Assembly (NCBI RefSeq): GCF_027595985.1
Contig: NC_073302.1
Location: 404,796,503-404,860,502, forward strand
DNA length: 64,000 nucleotides
Direction: 5' to 3'
Source: Sorex araneus
Lineage: Eukaryota; Chordata; Mammalia; Eulipotyphla; Soricidae
Positions 1-11,576 of this stretch are shown here, piece by piece (position 1 is the first letter of the stretch; the number at the start of each line of letters is the position of its first letter). The notes under the pieces were generated by a model. It had not been told where the DNA came from. It made no database searches and saw only the letters and a list, made by a program, of their open reading frames with translations. Made by a program: the position numbers and the translations under genes.

Positions 1-477
1 TGCATGCTTGGCATATAGGAACCCTGGCATCCTCTTCTCACGGTCTCTTCAGAACCTCCCGGAGGTACCCTGGCCAAGGTCACGTCACAAGTATCCCACA
101 GGCACCATTGGGTAAAACAAAACAAAAATATACAGTATCTGGATCAGGGGTCAAGCTCCTTGTTGAGTAAATACCTGGTATGAATGAAGGCCTGGATTCC
201 AGCCCTGCTACCAAGCAACAAACAGGACATTCTCTTAGTCTTATGTCACACAGGGTTAGCACAGAAACCTGTTTTAACTTTGCAACTGTGATTTAACAGG
301 TACGCCGGGTTCTGTGAAATGCAACTCTGCAAAGTTCCATCTCGGTTTTTGTGACATGGCAACGTTCAGTTAGCTGAGGAAGTGCCAGATCTGCTCAGAG
401 GCCACGCCCAGCCTTCCTTCTTTTGTTGTTGACCGACAAAGGCAGAAACTCTAAAATCTCATTGATTGTTTATTTTT

Positions 478-860
478 TGCAGTCAACCCCAGAGGTGCTC
501 AGGACTTACTCCTAGCTCTGCACTCAGGGATCATTTCTGATGTGCTCAGGGGACCAAATAGGATGCCGGGATTGAGCCCAGGTCAGCCATGTGCAAGACA
601 AGTGCCCTATCTTCTATATTAAAATTCATCTAAATCCTTATACAAAACATGCCATTATGGGCCAGAGTGATAGTACAGTAGTTAGGGTACTTGTCTTGCA
701 TGTGGCTGACCTGGGTTCAATTCCTGGCATGTCCTATGGTTCCCCCAAGCACTCCCAAGAGTAATTGCTGAGTGCAGAGCCAGGAGTAACTCTGGAGCAT
801 CATGGGGCATGGTCCAAAATGCAACCAAACAACCAACCAACCAAGCAAAACCCCATGAAA
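478..860. mobile_element. Two degraded SINEs in opposite orientation
   Basis: A minus copy (about 484-615, GAGGTGCTCAGGACTTACTC) is followed by a plus copy (about 660-835, GCCAGAGTGATAGTACAGTA). Both are well diverged. Confidence 0.8.
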
Positions 861-1392
861 TTATCAGGACAACAGCCACAGCACGTAGAACAGTGGAAGG
901 TTGGGATAAGGTATCGGGAACATGGTATTTCCTTCTATAGGAGGGAACTTCTTGGGGCCTGCCTGGCTGGACAGATCACATTAGAGACTATGGGTGTGTT
1001 GCTGCTCGGGCCCTTTAGTGCTAGCGGTCACCCAAGAAGCCTTAGCAGTGCCAGGGGTCACAAGGGCCACACCTGATGGTGCTCAGGAGCCACTAGGCTA
1101 TATCTGGCATTACTTGGGAGGCCACGTGGCATTGAGGATCTAATTTGGTGACAGCACATGCAAAGCATGTTGAGCTATCTCCTCCATTCCTTTGGTGCCC
1201 TCCTGTGACAGTACTTTGTTAAGATTATTTAAAATTCCTCTAAAATAGTTTGACTCACTAATTGTAAAATAGTACAATGAGTGCCTATGGCCTTCCATCC
1301 CTCCAGTTACTCCCGATGATCAGAATTTACATCACCACAGAATGTTATCCCTGCAGTTAGGGAGGTCACTCTTGGTAGAAAACTATGAAAGA

Positions 1393-1597
1393 GGGGCTGG
1401 AGCAATAGCACAGCGGGTAGGGTGTTTGCCTTGCACGTGACCAACCTGGGTTCAATTCCCAGCATCCCATATGGTCCCCCGAGCACCCTCAGGAATGATT
1501 CCTGAGTGCAGAGCCAGGAGTAACCCCTGAGCATTGCCGGTGTGACCCAAAAAGCAAAAAAATAAAAATAAAAAAGAAAAAGAAAAAAGAAGAAAAA
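1393..1597 (+). mobile_element. Shrew tRNA-derived SINE with target duplication
   Basis: Near full-length, from GGGGCTGGAGCAATAGCACA to an A-rich tail with AAG/AAAAT interruptions. Flanks GAAAACTATGAAAGA (1378-1392) and GAAAACTATAAAAGA (1598-1612) form a 15-bp target-site duplication with one mismatch. Confidence 0.93.
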
Positions 1598-1614
1598 GAA
1601 AACTATAAAAGAAT

Positions 1615-2868
1615 AGGGTCTGAGAGATAGTATAGCAAGGAAAGGTAGATGCCCTGCTCGTGGGTGACTCCTGTTCAATCCCTAGCACCATGTCTGGTCC
1701 TCTGAGCACCACCAGGAGTCACTCCTGAGCACAGACCCAGAATACTCTCTGAGCACTGCTAGGTGTGGTCTAACCCCAACCTACCCTCACCCCTGAAAAA
1801 TAAAACCCCAAACTATTAAAAGTTTGAGCTTGAGTGAAAGCTTGAGTGAGAGGATAGGAGGAGGAGACACTTGCCTAGTATGCAGCCACATCCGCTTTGA
1901 CCCTGGTTTGAATCCATAGTATCACATAAGGTCCCCTGAGCACTTCAGGGGTCTGTCCTGAGCACAGATCCAGGAATAGCAATAGCCCCTGTGCACCTCC
2001 AGGTGTGGCTCCAACTACCCATTATACCTATTAAAAAATTAAAGTATAGGGTAGGGTAGGACATTTGCCTTGCACACAGACAAGTTGGATTTGATCCCCA
2101 GCATCCCCCGAGCACTGCCAGGAGTAATTCCTGAGAGAGAGCCAGGAGTAACCCCTGAGTACCATTGGGTATGGCCCCCAAACACACACACATGCACACA
2201 CATTGTATACATATGTATATACACAATGGTATAGACTTCATTTGGATTCTGTCAGTTTTCACACAAACTTGCTTTTTCAGTTGCTTCTGTATTTCAAAAT
2301 CTCATATTTATAAACTAACCCTAAAGTTAGCTCACACGACACTGGCTAGTCTGAGCTTTAGTTAAGCTCCAAAGTATATCAACAACAGCATTCCATGAGC
2401 TTCTACACTAGTTGTATAAAGGCTGGATATCACCCAGTCTTCCAATTACACAACTTTTCCACTTACTTGCTGTGAGATTTTGACCAAATTACTCGACTCT
2501 CTAAACTCTTGTTTTCTTGTCTCTAACATAGGGGTCCTAATAGTCCTATACTAAGTACTTCCCCAGCTGGGGAGTTTCTTTCTCTTCTACTTTCCAATAA
2601 ACTCTTCTGTTTCCAAAATAATAAATAAATAAATGAGATGGGGGCAATAATATCCTCTAACACATGGAGTTGTTGCAAGGACTCAATTCAAAATCATGTC
2701 AGCCAGAGGAGTTGGGAGAAAGTTCAATGTGCTGGAGCACATGGTTGGCATATGGGAGCTCTGGGTTGATCCCAGGCCTCCTGAGCACCAACAAGAGCAA
2801 CTCCTCAACACTGAGTCATGAGTAGCCATAGCCCCCAAGCACTGCTAGGTTTGGACCCTTGAAAGTTA
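1615..2868 (+). mobile_element. Run of old plus-oriented SINEs
   Basis: Copies begin near 1617, 1830, 2044 and 2725. Each retains TTGCCTTGCA-like and GGTTC/GATCC motifs and a GAGTAACCCCTGAG-like body at varying decay. A CA repeat follows the third copy at 2186-2212. Confidence 0.75.
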
Positions 2869-2974
2869 AAAAAAAAAAAGTGAAACACATAACGAAAGTT
2901 TGCTACTAAGAATCCCATCCTCTCTGTCATTTCCTTGATATCAGAGCAGGCAAGTTACAATTAGGAGACTATTC

Positions 2975-3165
2975 CTTTTTTTTTTTTTTTTTTTTTTTTT
3001 GCTTTTTGGGTCATACCCGGCACTGCACAGGGGCTACTCCTGGATCATGCACTCAGGAATTACTCCTAGTAGTGCTCAGGGGACCATATGGGATGCTGGG
3101 AATCGAACCTAGATCGGTTGCGTGCAAGGAAAATGCCCTACCCGCTGTGCTATCGCTCCAGACCC
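2975..3165 (-). mobile_element. Shrew SINE with target duplication
   Basis: The oligo(T) start at 2975 reads the A tail, followed by GCTTTTTGGGTCATACCCGG, and the element ends at TATCGCTCCAGACCC. AGGAGACTATTC occurs on both sides (2963-2974 and 3166-3177). Confidence 0.93.
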
Positions 3166-3497
3166 AGGAGACTATTCTTGGCACAGGTCAGAAGTCTTTG
3201 TCCTCTTGGTAGCTGGCAGGTAGAAGGGTGTGGTCTCTCACGGCTGGGGTGGCCACCAGATGGCACACAATCCTGACACTGAGAAGACATTTCCCAAAAT
3301 ACAGCTGTTGCCTTGATACCATTAACATCAGACTTCAGGTGCATTGTGGGAAACAGGGCTTCTGTGGGTTGTCCTGCAACCTCATCACCCTGGATATTGC
3401 ATTCAAATGGAAGAATATAAGAGGTTCCAAATGAGACACTTGGAGCACAGCCCACAGAATGAAGATTGCTTATACAAGGAAGAAAGATAATTGCTCA

Positions 3498-3501
<4 letters not shown>

Positions 3502-3538
<37 letters not shown>
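3502..3538. repeat. (TA)n microsatellite
   Basis: About 18 TA units. Confidence 0.97.
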
Positions 3539-3541
<3 letters not shown>

Positions 3542-3726
3542 AAACAAAGGCATCCACTTTACTTCAATGCCTTTTTGAAGCAGGGATAAATTTTTAAAAA
3601 ATTATAAAGTGAAAAAAATTGATTTGAATATGGGTCATTTCCAAATGAGAGCAAAGTTCTTTTTGTTGGTTCTTCTAATGGAATAAATTATTTTACATAG
3701 TTAAACATGAATTAATACAGTATTGC

Positions 3727-3885
3727 TGGAGTCAGGGAGATAATTCAATGGGTGGAAGAGCATGCTTTGAATATTGAGTTCTGGGTTCCATCCTTGTCAC
3801 CACGTGGTCTCCCAAGCACTGCTGAGAGTGACCCCTGAATGCACTGTGAATACCCTCCAAGCACTCCCAGGTGTGGCCCACAAAT
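3727..3885 (+). mobile_element. Old plus-oriented SINE
   Basis: CTGGAGTCAGGGAGATAATT to CCAGGTGTGGCCCACAAA. It directly abuts the composite repeat that follows. Confidence 0.75.
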
Positions 3886-4170
3886 ATTAGTCACTGTATC
3901 ACTGTCACTGTCATCACTGTCATCCCGTTGATCATTGATTTGCTTGAGCGGGTGCCAGTAACGTCTCCATTCATCCTAGTCCTGAGATTTTAGCAGCCTC
4001 TCTTTACTTGTTCTTCCCAGGGGTGCCGCATTGGAGGTTCTTTCAGGGTAAGGGGAATGAGACCCATCATTGTTACTGTATTTGGCATATTGAATACATC
4101 ATGAAGAGCTTGTCATGCACTGCTGTGTGGGCAGGATGTTCTCAATACCTTGCCAGGTTCTTTGAGAGTG
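3886..4170 (-). mobile_element. Old, longer composite shrew SINE
   Basis: It starts with CACTGTATCACTGTCACTGTCATC and includes TTGCTTGAGCGGGTGCCAGT, TGTTACTGTATTTGGCATAT and an AGCTTGTCATGCACTGCTGT segment parallel to the copies at 4875-5100 and 36358-36603. It has about 95 bp of extra internal sequence (ATTTTAGCAGCCTCTCTTTA onward) absent from those copies, so it may be an ancestral or different subfamily. Confidence 0.6.
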
Positions 4171-4225
4171 GAACTAGGCTATAAGAGGTCATGTGGCCAT
4201 GAATGTGGCCGTGTGCTTCCGGGAG

Positions 4226-4525
4226 TGTTGTTATATAATCTCTGGATCTTGGCCTTTGATGAGATTACATGGCGCTGGGGGGCAGTTTGTGGGTGTGGCT
4301 GCCAAGTTACTGGAAAATGGGGGGTCTGGGTGGAGAAGGCCTAGTCTTGATCCGAGATCCAAGCAGGCTTGGAGATCTCAGCCCTGGATCCCACACACCT
4401 GGGTTCTTCTGCTGGTTCCTTCATGTGTGAGGCTCGTCCAAATGTGTGGAGAGGGGCCTTAAGCATGGCTATGGCTGGGTTCCAGAGGTCTTCGGCTGTG
4501 GAGGCTCTGTTCAGGGAGGGAAACT
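4226..4525 (+). repeat. Left arm of a long inverted repeat
   Basis: This arm begins near ATAATCTCTGGATCTTGGCC. It contains GTGGGTGTGGCTGCCAAG, TACTGGAAAATG, CAAGCAGGCTTGGAGATCTC and GGTTCCTTCATG. Reverse-complemented, the same landmarks occur in the same order in the right arm. By eye the arms share about 80% identity. The spacer is only about 70 bp. Confidence 0.85.
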
Positions 4526-4595
4526 CAACCTGCCCCTCTCCGAGGGGTCCTGGTGAAGACAACCAGGCATGGGGGGGGCAAGAGACTCTGCATCA

Positions 4596-4866
4596 CTCTC
4601 CTCCAGAACCTCCAGAACCCAGCCACCTGCTCAAGGCCCCGCTCCACATGTTTAGACGAGCTTCACGCATGAAGGAACCTACAGAGAACCTGGGTGTGCG
4701 GGAGACAGGGCTGAGATCTCCAAGCCTGCTTGGATCAAGACTGGGTCTCCTCCACCCAGATCCTTCATTTTCCAGTAGCTTGGCAGCCACACCCAGAAAC
4801 TGCCCCCACACCCTCGTCCCAGTTGTGTAATCCTATCAATGGCCAAAATCCAGAGACTATAAACCT
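4596..4866 (-). repeat. Right arm of a long inverted repeat
   Basis: The plus strand reads CATGAAGGAACC, GAGATCTCCAAGCCTGCTTG, CATTTTCCAGTAGCTTGGCA and GGCCAAAATCCAGAGACTAT, the reverse complement of the left arm. It ends immediately before a composite shrew repeat at 4875-5100. No transposase frame is visible in arms or spacer. Confidence 0.85.
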
Positions 4867-4874
4867 GATTTCCC

Positions 4875-5100
4875 ATTGCTCATCAATTTGTTCAAGCGAG
4901 CACCAGTAACGTCTCTCATTGAGAGACTTATTGTTACTGTTTTTGGCATATCCAATACGCATGGGTAGCTTGCCAGGCTCTGCCGTGCAGGCTCGATACT
5001 CTTGGTAGCTTGCCGGGCTCTCCGAGAGGGGTGGAAGAATCGAACTCGGGTCGGCCGCGTGAAAGGCGAATGCCCAACCACTGTGCTATCGCTCCAGCCC
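4875..5100 (-). mobile_element. Composite shrew SINE (tRNA-like head, distinct body)
   Basis: In minus orientation it ends with the usual tRNA-like head (GGGCTGGAGCGATAGCACAG reverse-complemented at 5081-5100). The body is different: CTCTCGGAGAGCCCGGCAAG, the GGCATATCCAATACGC block and GCACCAGTAACGTCTCTC. The standard SOR body (CTGAGTGCAGAGCCAGGAGT) is absent. Shared organisation with 36358-36603 shows it is a repeated family. Confidence 0.8.
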
Positions 5101-5767
5101 AGATACTATAAAACAACACAAAAATTAAAATTAAAAAATATGTCTAGAATTTCTAGTCATATAAATATCTGTTAACATTGCCCAACATCCAGGTTTGCAG
5201 GAGCTGACCAGTTGACCTCATGGTCAGTCATAAACTTTCTTCACCTCCTATGTGCATTCAGAAAGGCCATTGCTGGCTTGAAATTGGCTGGCCAGGCAGA
5301 TGAACAGACACCTCAGAAATTGGAAAGTCTTTCCTCTGCCACCCCCAAACTAGATATTTGACCCATACCAACTGATTTCTTCACTTTTTCTGTTCCTTTG
5401 GGGGAGGGGTAATTTGGGGCCACACCTGACTATGCGTGGGATTCTAGCAATCACACCTGGGTCAGCTTCATGCAAGGTAAATGCCTTACTCCCTATGTTG
5501 TCTCTTTGGTCTTTCCTGCATTTTTTGATTCAACAAACATTTATTGTATGCCAACTTTAGGAACCAAAGAGTCTTGAATAACACAAATATTTGAAGGAAT
5601 GTTTTAAAATTCCAAATCTAATAAAACATTAAATGTAGATGTTTATTTAATGGGGAATAAAATCTCTCAAATGTCAGTATTACCCATACGGTAATCTACA
5701 TCAAGCTTTACTGGCATGAAATCTGTGCTGGGAAATGCCCCCTTGAAGGAGGATTACTTCTAAAGAT

Positions 5768-6805
5768 TGCAGGCTGGAGAGAGATTTACAGGATTTAGGT
5801 GCTTGCCTTGAACACAGCCAACCCTCGTTCAGTTCCAGGCACTATATATGATTCCCTAGCATTATCAGGAGTGACACTTGAGCACCACTGGGTGTGATCC
5901 AACTCCCTCTTCCTCAAATAGATTTTAAAAATAAAGTCATTCTATGCCAGGGCCTGGAGATGTAGTTTGTGATAGAGTGCAATCTTCACATATATGAGGC
6001 CCTGGGTTCCATCCACAAATTTTAATTTGTTACAATTTGGATATGCTGCTTTGATTTTTTTAAATTTAGGGATGTATAATATCAGATCACCTAAATAATC
6101 ATAAAATGTATAGCAGCCACTAGGGGATCTCATCTCTGGGTTAATAAGAATATGTAGCCAGGGGGCTGGAGAGATAGCACAGTGGGTAGGGCGTTTGCCT
6201 TGCACGCAGCCGACCCGGGTTCAAATCCCAGCATCCCATATGGTCCCCTGAGCATGGCCAGGGGTAATTCCTGAGTGCAGAGCCAGGAGTAATCTCTGTG
6301 CATCGCCAGGTGTGACCCAAAAAGCAAAAAAAAAAAAAGAATATGTAACCCATGTTTACATATATATATATATAAAACCATGTATGGCTCAGAGCTTAGC
6401 AGCTTAAAATAAAGACCAACCATGAGACCAGACAGAGGAAAAACCAAGAGACCAAATATAAGGGCCAGAGATAGTATAGGGGTTAAGGCCCTTGTCTTGC
6501 ATGTAGTCCACCTGGCTCCCCTTCCTGGCACTGCGAATGGTCCCTTGAGCCTCACTGGGAGGGATCTCTGAGAGTAGAACCAGAAGTAATCCCTGAGCAC
6601 TGCTAGGTATTTCTTACAAACCAAACAAGCCAGAACGATAGATAGTACAGTGGGTAGGGCATTTGCCTTGCACACGGCTGACCCAGGTTTGATCCCTGGC
6701 ATCCTGTATGATCCCCTGAACACCAGCAGGAGTAATTCCTTAGTGCAGAGCCAGGAGTAACCCGTGAGCATTGAGGTGTGTGACTGAAAAGCACCCTCAC
6801 AAAAA
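5768..6805 (+). mobile_element. Cluster of plus-oriented SINEs around a young copy
   Basis: Older copies at about 5768-5920, 6462-6612 and 6625-6805 surround the young copy at 6160-6336. All are in plus orientation. Confidence 0.8.
6160..6336 (+). mobile_element. Shrew SINE, little diverged
   Basis: Close to the family consensus. GGTTCAAATCC is the B-box-like motif. AAGAATATGTAGCC (6146-6159) and AAGAATATGTAACC (6337-6350) flank it as a target duplication with one mismatch. Confidence 0.94.
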
Positions 6806-6904
6806 AAAGGTGAATCAATATAGTTGATAACAGGATGTAGTTGTAAAATCCACTTTTCTGGAGCTGATATAAACTGGAATGGCCAGGATGGCACTATTTC
6901 ATCT

Positions 6905-6931
6905 CTCTCTCTCTCACACACACACACACAC

Positions 6932-6997
<66 letters not shown>

Positions 6998-7000
6998 AGA
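6905..7000. repeat. Compound CT/CA microsatellite
   Basis: (CA)n, ACT CACT, (CT)n of about 20 units, then (CA)n. Confidence 0.97.
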
Positions 7001-7409
7001 GGAGCCACTGGAAAATCTGAGGGAGGCAATAGTGGCTCTGAGGAGTCCAACAGCCTCCATTTTCTCTCCCTCTCTCTTTTGCAGGAGTGTGGGGAAAGAC
7101 TCCCAAACAGAACTAGGGCACCATGCAATGACAGGGATTGAATTCAGGGTCTCCTGTTGCAGACACACATCCTTTGACCTCTCTCCCTGACCCAAAAGGA
7201 CTTTTTACTTATTTGGCAATGCCAAGAATTGAACCCAGGGCCTCCCCTATGCGGGGTGAGTGCTCTACCTCTGAGCCACATCCTTGGCCCTCTCTTTCCC
7301 ATTTTCACACCATGACTGGGTCCCTTCTGTGGTACATTTTCCCGATGGGGGATTTGGGAGAAAATGGACCTTATGCATTGGTATTTTCTTCAAACTACTG
7401 TTAAGCTTT

Positions 7410-7459
<50 letters not shown>
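7410..7459. repeat. (TG)n microsatellite
   Basis: About 24 TG units. Confidence 0.97.
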
Positions 7460-7462
<3 letters not shown>

Positions 7463-7519
7463 AAGACAACTATGTTCCAAAGCTATACTCTATCAGTCTA
7501 TCTTTGTGGCTGTGCATAA

Positions 7520-8600
7520 ACATATTTTTTGTGATTCTCAGGGGTTACTCCTGGCTCTGCACTCCTGCTGGTGCTTGGGGAACCATATGGGATGCTGAGG
7601 ATTGAACTTAGGTTGGCCACATGCAAGGCAAGTGCCCCACTCACCGTACTATCTCTTCAACCTCTATGTAAACTTTTTATTTATTGTAAAGTGCCCAGTG
7701 GAGTGAATGAATCTTAAGGACACAGCCCGATGAAAGTTTCGCCCATGAGTGCATTCACTGAAGACACTCAGTCAAGACAGAGAACACTGCCAGCTCCAGA
7801 GTCCTTATAGCACCCCATCAAAGTTATGGCTATTCTATATCCATCTGTGTGTATTCAAGGCATTAATTCACCAAGATTATTTTTAATGCCAGCTCGCTAA
7901 TTAAAATGTTAAGCATTACAGGGTCTGAGATGTGGCTCATCGGTAGAGTACTTGCCTTGCATGTGGGAGGCCCTGGGTTCAATCCCCCATGCAGCAAAAA
8001 GAAAGTTCAACACTGCAGGGCTCAGTGAGGACATGGCAGGAACATTCTCCAAGTGCTGGGAGGTGAAGACCCCGGAGGGAGGCACCCCTCTGTTCTGACC
8101 TGCAGAGCGAGCCAGCCTTTTCTCCACATTGCGCCTCTCATCCACATAAGTGTTCTAAGTTTGTTGAGTTGGGCAGAAGCAGAAGGCTCCTAGAAATGGT
8201 CACAAAGGGCCCAGGGATGGCTCAGCCTGGCCTGGTTTCTCCCTAGTCTCTTCCCTTCCTCTGGGCCCTGCCCTCACCTAGCATTCCTGGTCTCTCAGAG
8301 TCTGCTCCTCACGTTCAGAGTCTGAATTATTTGGGAGAGACTTTGAAGGGGATGAAGAGAGTTATGTGAAGAGTGACTAGGAAATCAGTTATGGAAGAGA
8401 TGAAGGTGGAGAGAAAATGAGTCTTTTTTGGGGTGGGTGGGGGAAATACCCTGTGATGCTCAGGGGTTACTTCTGGCTCTTCAACTCAGGAATTACTCCT
8501 GGCAGTGCTTGGGGAACCATATGAAATGCTGGGGATCAAGCCTGAATTGTCCGCTTGCAAGGCAACCCTCCTACCTGCTGTACTATCTCTTCAGCCTTCT
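7520..8600 (-). mobile_element. Degraded SINEs
   Basis: Minus copies at about 7525-7665 and 8440-8600. At 7920-7990 there is a plus tRNA-like head (GATGTGGCTCATCGGTAGAG, GGGTTCAATCCCC) without a SINE body. Confidence 0.75.
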
Positions 8601-8881
8601 ACCTCGCCCCCCAACCCCCGAATCAAAGTCTTAAATCACAGTAACACGGTGCTGAGATTTTAGAGCCATTTTGAACTACTTGCTTGGATTTCAGAGAAAA
8701 CAGGTATGTTTGGGAGGAGGATGTTTGTTTTGATTAAAAAAATTTTAGTGTCATTTAAGGGTAAAAGGGGAATCTCAGAAAAGTTCCTAAATTTTAAAAT
8801 TGGAGAGTCTCTTTCCAGTGTCAATGACCAGAGATCAGATTCAGTCATTGTCACAAAGAAAGCAGAATGCTAATGGCTCTG

Positions 8882-8910
8882 GGTGTATGTGTGTGTGTAT
8901 GTGTGTGTGT

Positions 8911-8948
<38 letters not shown>
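8882..8948. repeat. (TG)n microsatellite with TA interruptions
   Basis: TG units with scattered GTATG. Confidence 0.97.
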
Positions 8949-9564
8949 CAGGGACTGAGCCCAGGTTCTCACACATGTAAGGCAAGTTCTCTATTTCTGA
9001 GCCACTGAATGGCTCAGAAGTAGAGTTTTATTGTTATTTTTATTGTTATTGCTGTGACTCAGTTTGGAGGCCACACCAGGCAGTGCTCAGGGCTTTTCCT
9101 GTGAGCTGACTCCCGCCCCATCAACCTGTGGCAATTCAAACAGCGTTATGGGGCTGATTAGGGATTTGAGGCATTCAGCTGTTTTTTTCTTTTCCTTTTT
9201 CATCTTCTTCGTTTACTTTTCTGGCTGAATGGTTTATGAATAGAATAGAAATGAATAGGAAATAAATGTATTAAAATGCATGCTTGGGAACTGTGCTCTG
9301 AAACATGGGTAGATAAAACCTGGTGCTCTGGAATAGCCCCAGCCAGATCAGAGAGCAAGAAACAATCCATTAGACAAGCAGTTAGAGCCTAACGGGAAAC
9401 ATTAAAAATATTGAAAGGTCGTAAAGTAAATCCCAGAAATCAGAGTAAACTAACTAGGAGACACAGAGAATTTTAAACCACCTTATGGGAAGAGCCCCAA
9501 GGGCTTGAAGAAAAGTTCTACAGGTGGAGTTAACTCTACAGAATAACTAGGGTATTGGAGCAAA

Positions 9565-10333
9565 AGGCCAGAGCAATAGTACAGCAGGTAGGGTGCTAAC
9601 ATTGCACATGTCCGAGCAGGGTTCGACTCACAGCATCACATATGGTCCTCTGAGCCCATCAGGAGTGATCCCTGGGCACAGAGGCAGGAGTAAGCCCTGG
9701 GTACAATTGGGTGTGACCCCAAACCCAAAAATCGAAAAGAAAAGAATATTGGATCAAATGCACTGCCAAAACACAGACTGGGCAGCCCCCTGGCTGATTG
9801 CCCCCAGTTCTTTTCTGTTTCCTCACCTGCAGGGGGGGTCTTTAAGACTATTCTCAGTTGTTACATTAATTCTCAAGCCTATAATTATTTTCTTGGAGCA
9901 GGATTTTTTTCCCACACCCAGAGATGCTCAGGAGTTACTCCTGGCTCTGCACTCAGGTAATGCTCCCGGCAGTGCTCATGTGGGGGGACTTTGTGGCACC
10001 AGGATCAAACCCAGGTTGGCTGTGTGCAAGGAAAGCTTCCTATTGGTCTGTTAAACATGATGTGTGCCTGTGTGTGCACGCGCGCGTGCGGGAATAAACC
10101 CAGGTTCTCACATATGTAAGGTAAGTTCTTCACTACTGTGCCTCTGAACCATAGTGTTATTGTTTTTTTGGTTTGGGGGCCACACCGAGCAGTGCTCAGA
10201 GCTTACTCCTGGCTCTGGCTCTATGCTCAGGGATCACTCCTGGATGGTGCTCAAGGGCCCATATGTACTGCCAGGGCTTGAACCAGAATTGGCTATGGCT
10301 CAGAAAGCTATGTCTTGTTCTATCTCTCTGGCC
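9565..10333. mobile_element. Degraded SINEs
   Basis: A plus copy at about 9565-9735 (CCAGAGCAATAGTACAGCAG). Minus copies at about 9905-10045 and 10165-10333. Confidence 0.8.
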
Positions 10334-10345
10334 CAGAATGACTAG

Positions 10346-10522
10346 GTTTTTTTTTTTTTTCTATATGGGTCACACCTGGCAATGCACAGGGGTTACTCCT
10401 GGCTCTGCACTTAGAAATCACCCCTGTCAGTGCTCAGAGGACCATATGGGATGCTGGGAATCGAACCCGGGTCGGCCACGTGCAAGGCAAACGCCCTACC
10501 CGCTGTACTATTGCTCCAGCCT
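10346..10522 (-). mobile_element. Shrew SINE with target duplication
   Basis: T run, then GGGTCACACCTGGCAATGCA, ending TATTGCTCCAGCC. AGAATGACTAG flanks both ends (10335-10345 and 10525-10535). Confidence 0.92.
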
Positions 10523-11019
10523 CAGAGAATGACTAGTTTTGAAGGATTCCTGCTTCTCTGAGTTCTGGGTCTGAAGACACAGAGCAGAGAGGGTCCTTTC
10601 AAAATGGATTTCGGAGTCATGAAGGCCAGTGTGGTGCTGGTCACGGGTAGAGCACTCCGTACTAGTGGCCCAATGCTATGCCTGGTACTAGCAGGCCACA
10701 CTGGCATTGTATGAACATGGCTAATCCAGTTTGTGCAAAAATTTACTGGCAAGTGCTTACTACGCACCATGCTCCAAATAATGCCTGCTGTTTTTTTTTT
10801 TTCTGCACAACAATGAAAATGTACACGTGAAGCCGGAGGGAAAACGACAAGAAGTTTCCCGGTTTGCTTAAGTGCTTTGGCTCCAAGGTGCCTGTTGGTG
10901 CTCTTGGCACACTCATACCATTGCAGATAGTCCTATATGGAAAGTCACTTCCATGCCAAATAGGACTTTTCCTTTTCCTTCCTCTTTTCTTTTCTTTATG
11001 TCTCTGTCTCTCTCTGGTT

Positions 11020-11360
11020 TTAGGGTCACACCTAGTGGTGCTCAGGGTTTACTTCTGACTCTGTGCTCAAGCATCATTCCTGAAGATGCTTGGGGGACTA
11101 TATGTGGTGCTGGGGTCTTGTTTGCAAGGCAAATGCCTTCACCCCTTAACTATCTCTCCAACCCAGGACTTCCCCCTTGTATTTTATTTATGTTTTGGGC
11201 CACACTCAGCAGTGCTCAAGGCTTACTCCTGGCCCTGCACTCAGAGATCACTCCTGGAGGGATTCAGGGGACCATAGGAAGGGGGTGCTAGGGATTGAAT
11301 TTGGGTTGGCTACAAGAAAGGCAAGTCCTCTACTCACTGTACTATCTCTTCAAACCTCCC
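11020..11360 (-). mobile_element. Two old minus SINEs in tandem
   Basis: Copies at about 11020-11165 and 11190-11360. Each runs from a GGGTCACAC/GGCCACAC-like start to an ACTATCTCT(CC)AAC end. Confidence 0.8.
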
Positions 11361-11405
11361 CCCCTCTTCTGTACCTTTTCTTGATCACTAATTTCCAACG
11401 TGCTT

Positions 11406-11576
11406 TTTTTTTCTTTTTGGGTCATACCCGGCAATGCACAGGGGTTACTCCTGGCTCATGCACTCAGGAATTACTCCTGGTGGTGCTTAGGGGACCATAG
11501 AGGATGCTGGGAATTGTACTCAGGTTGGCTGCGTGCAAGACAAACACCCTATCCACTGTGCTATTGCTCTAGCTCC
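11406..11576 (-). mobile_element. Shrew SINE with target duplication
   Basis: Complete minus copy. TCCAACGTGCTT precedes it (11394-11405) and follows it (from 11577). Confidence 0.9.

Noticed and set aside
6130..7128. 332-residue minus-strand open frame
   Set aside because: It threads through several SINEs and a CT/CA microsatellite; the peptide contains the recurring LLLALHSGITPG-like signature of translated SINEs.
7920..7995. Possible tRNA-Ala-like gene
   Set aside because: It has tRNA-like A and B boxes (GGCTCATCGGTAGAG, GGGTTCAATCC), but the ends do not pair into a full acceptor stem by eye and the context is SINE-rich; treated as a tRNA-derived repeat.
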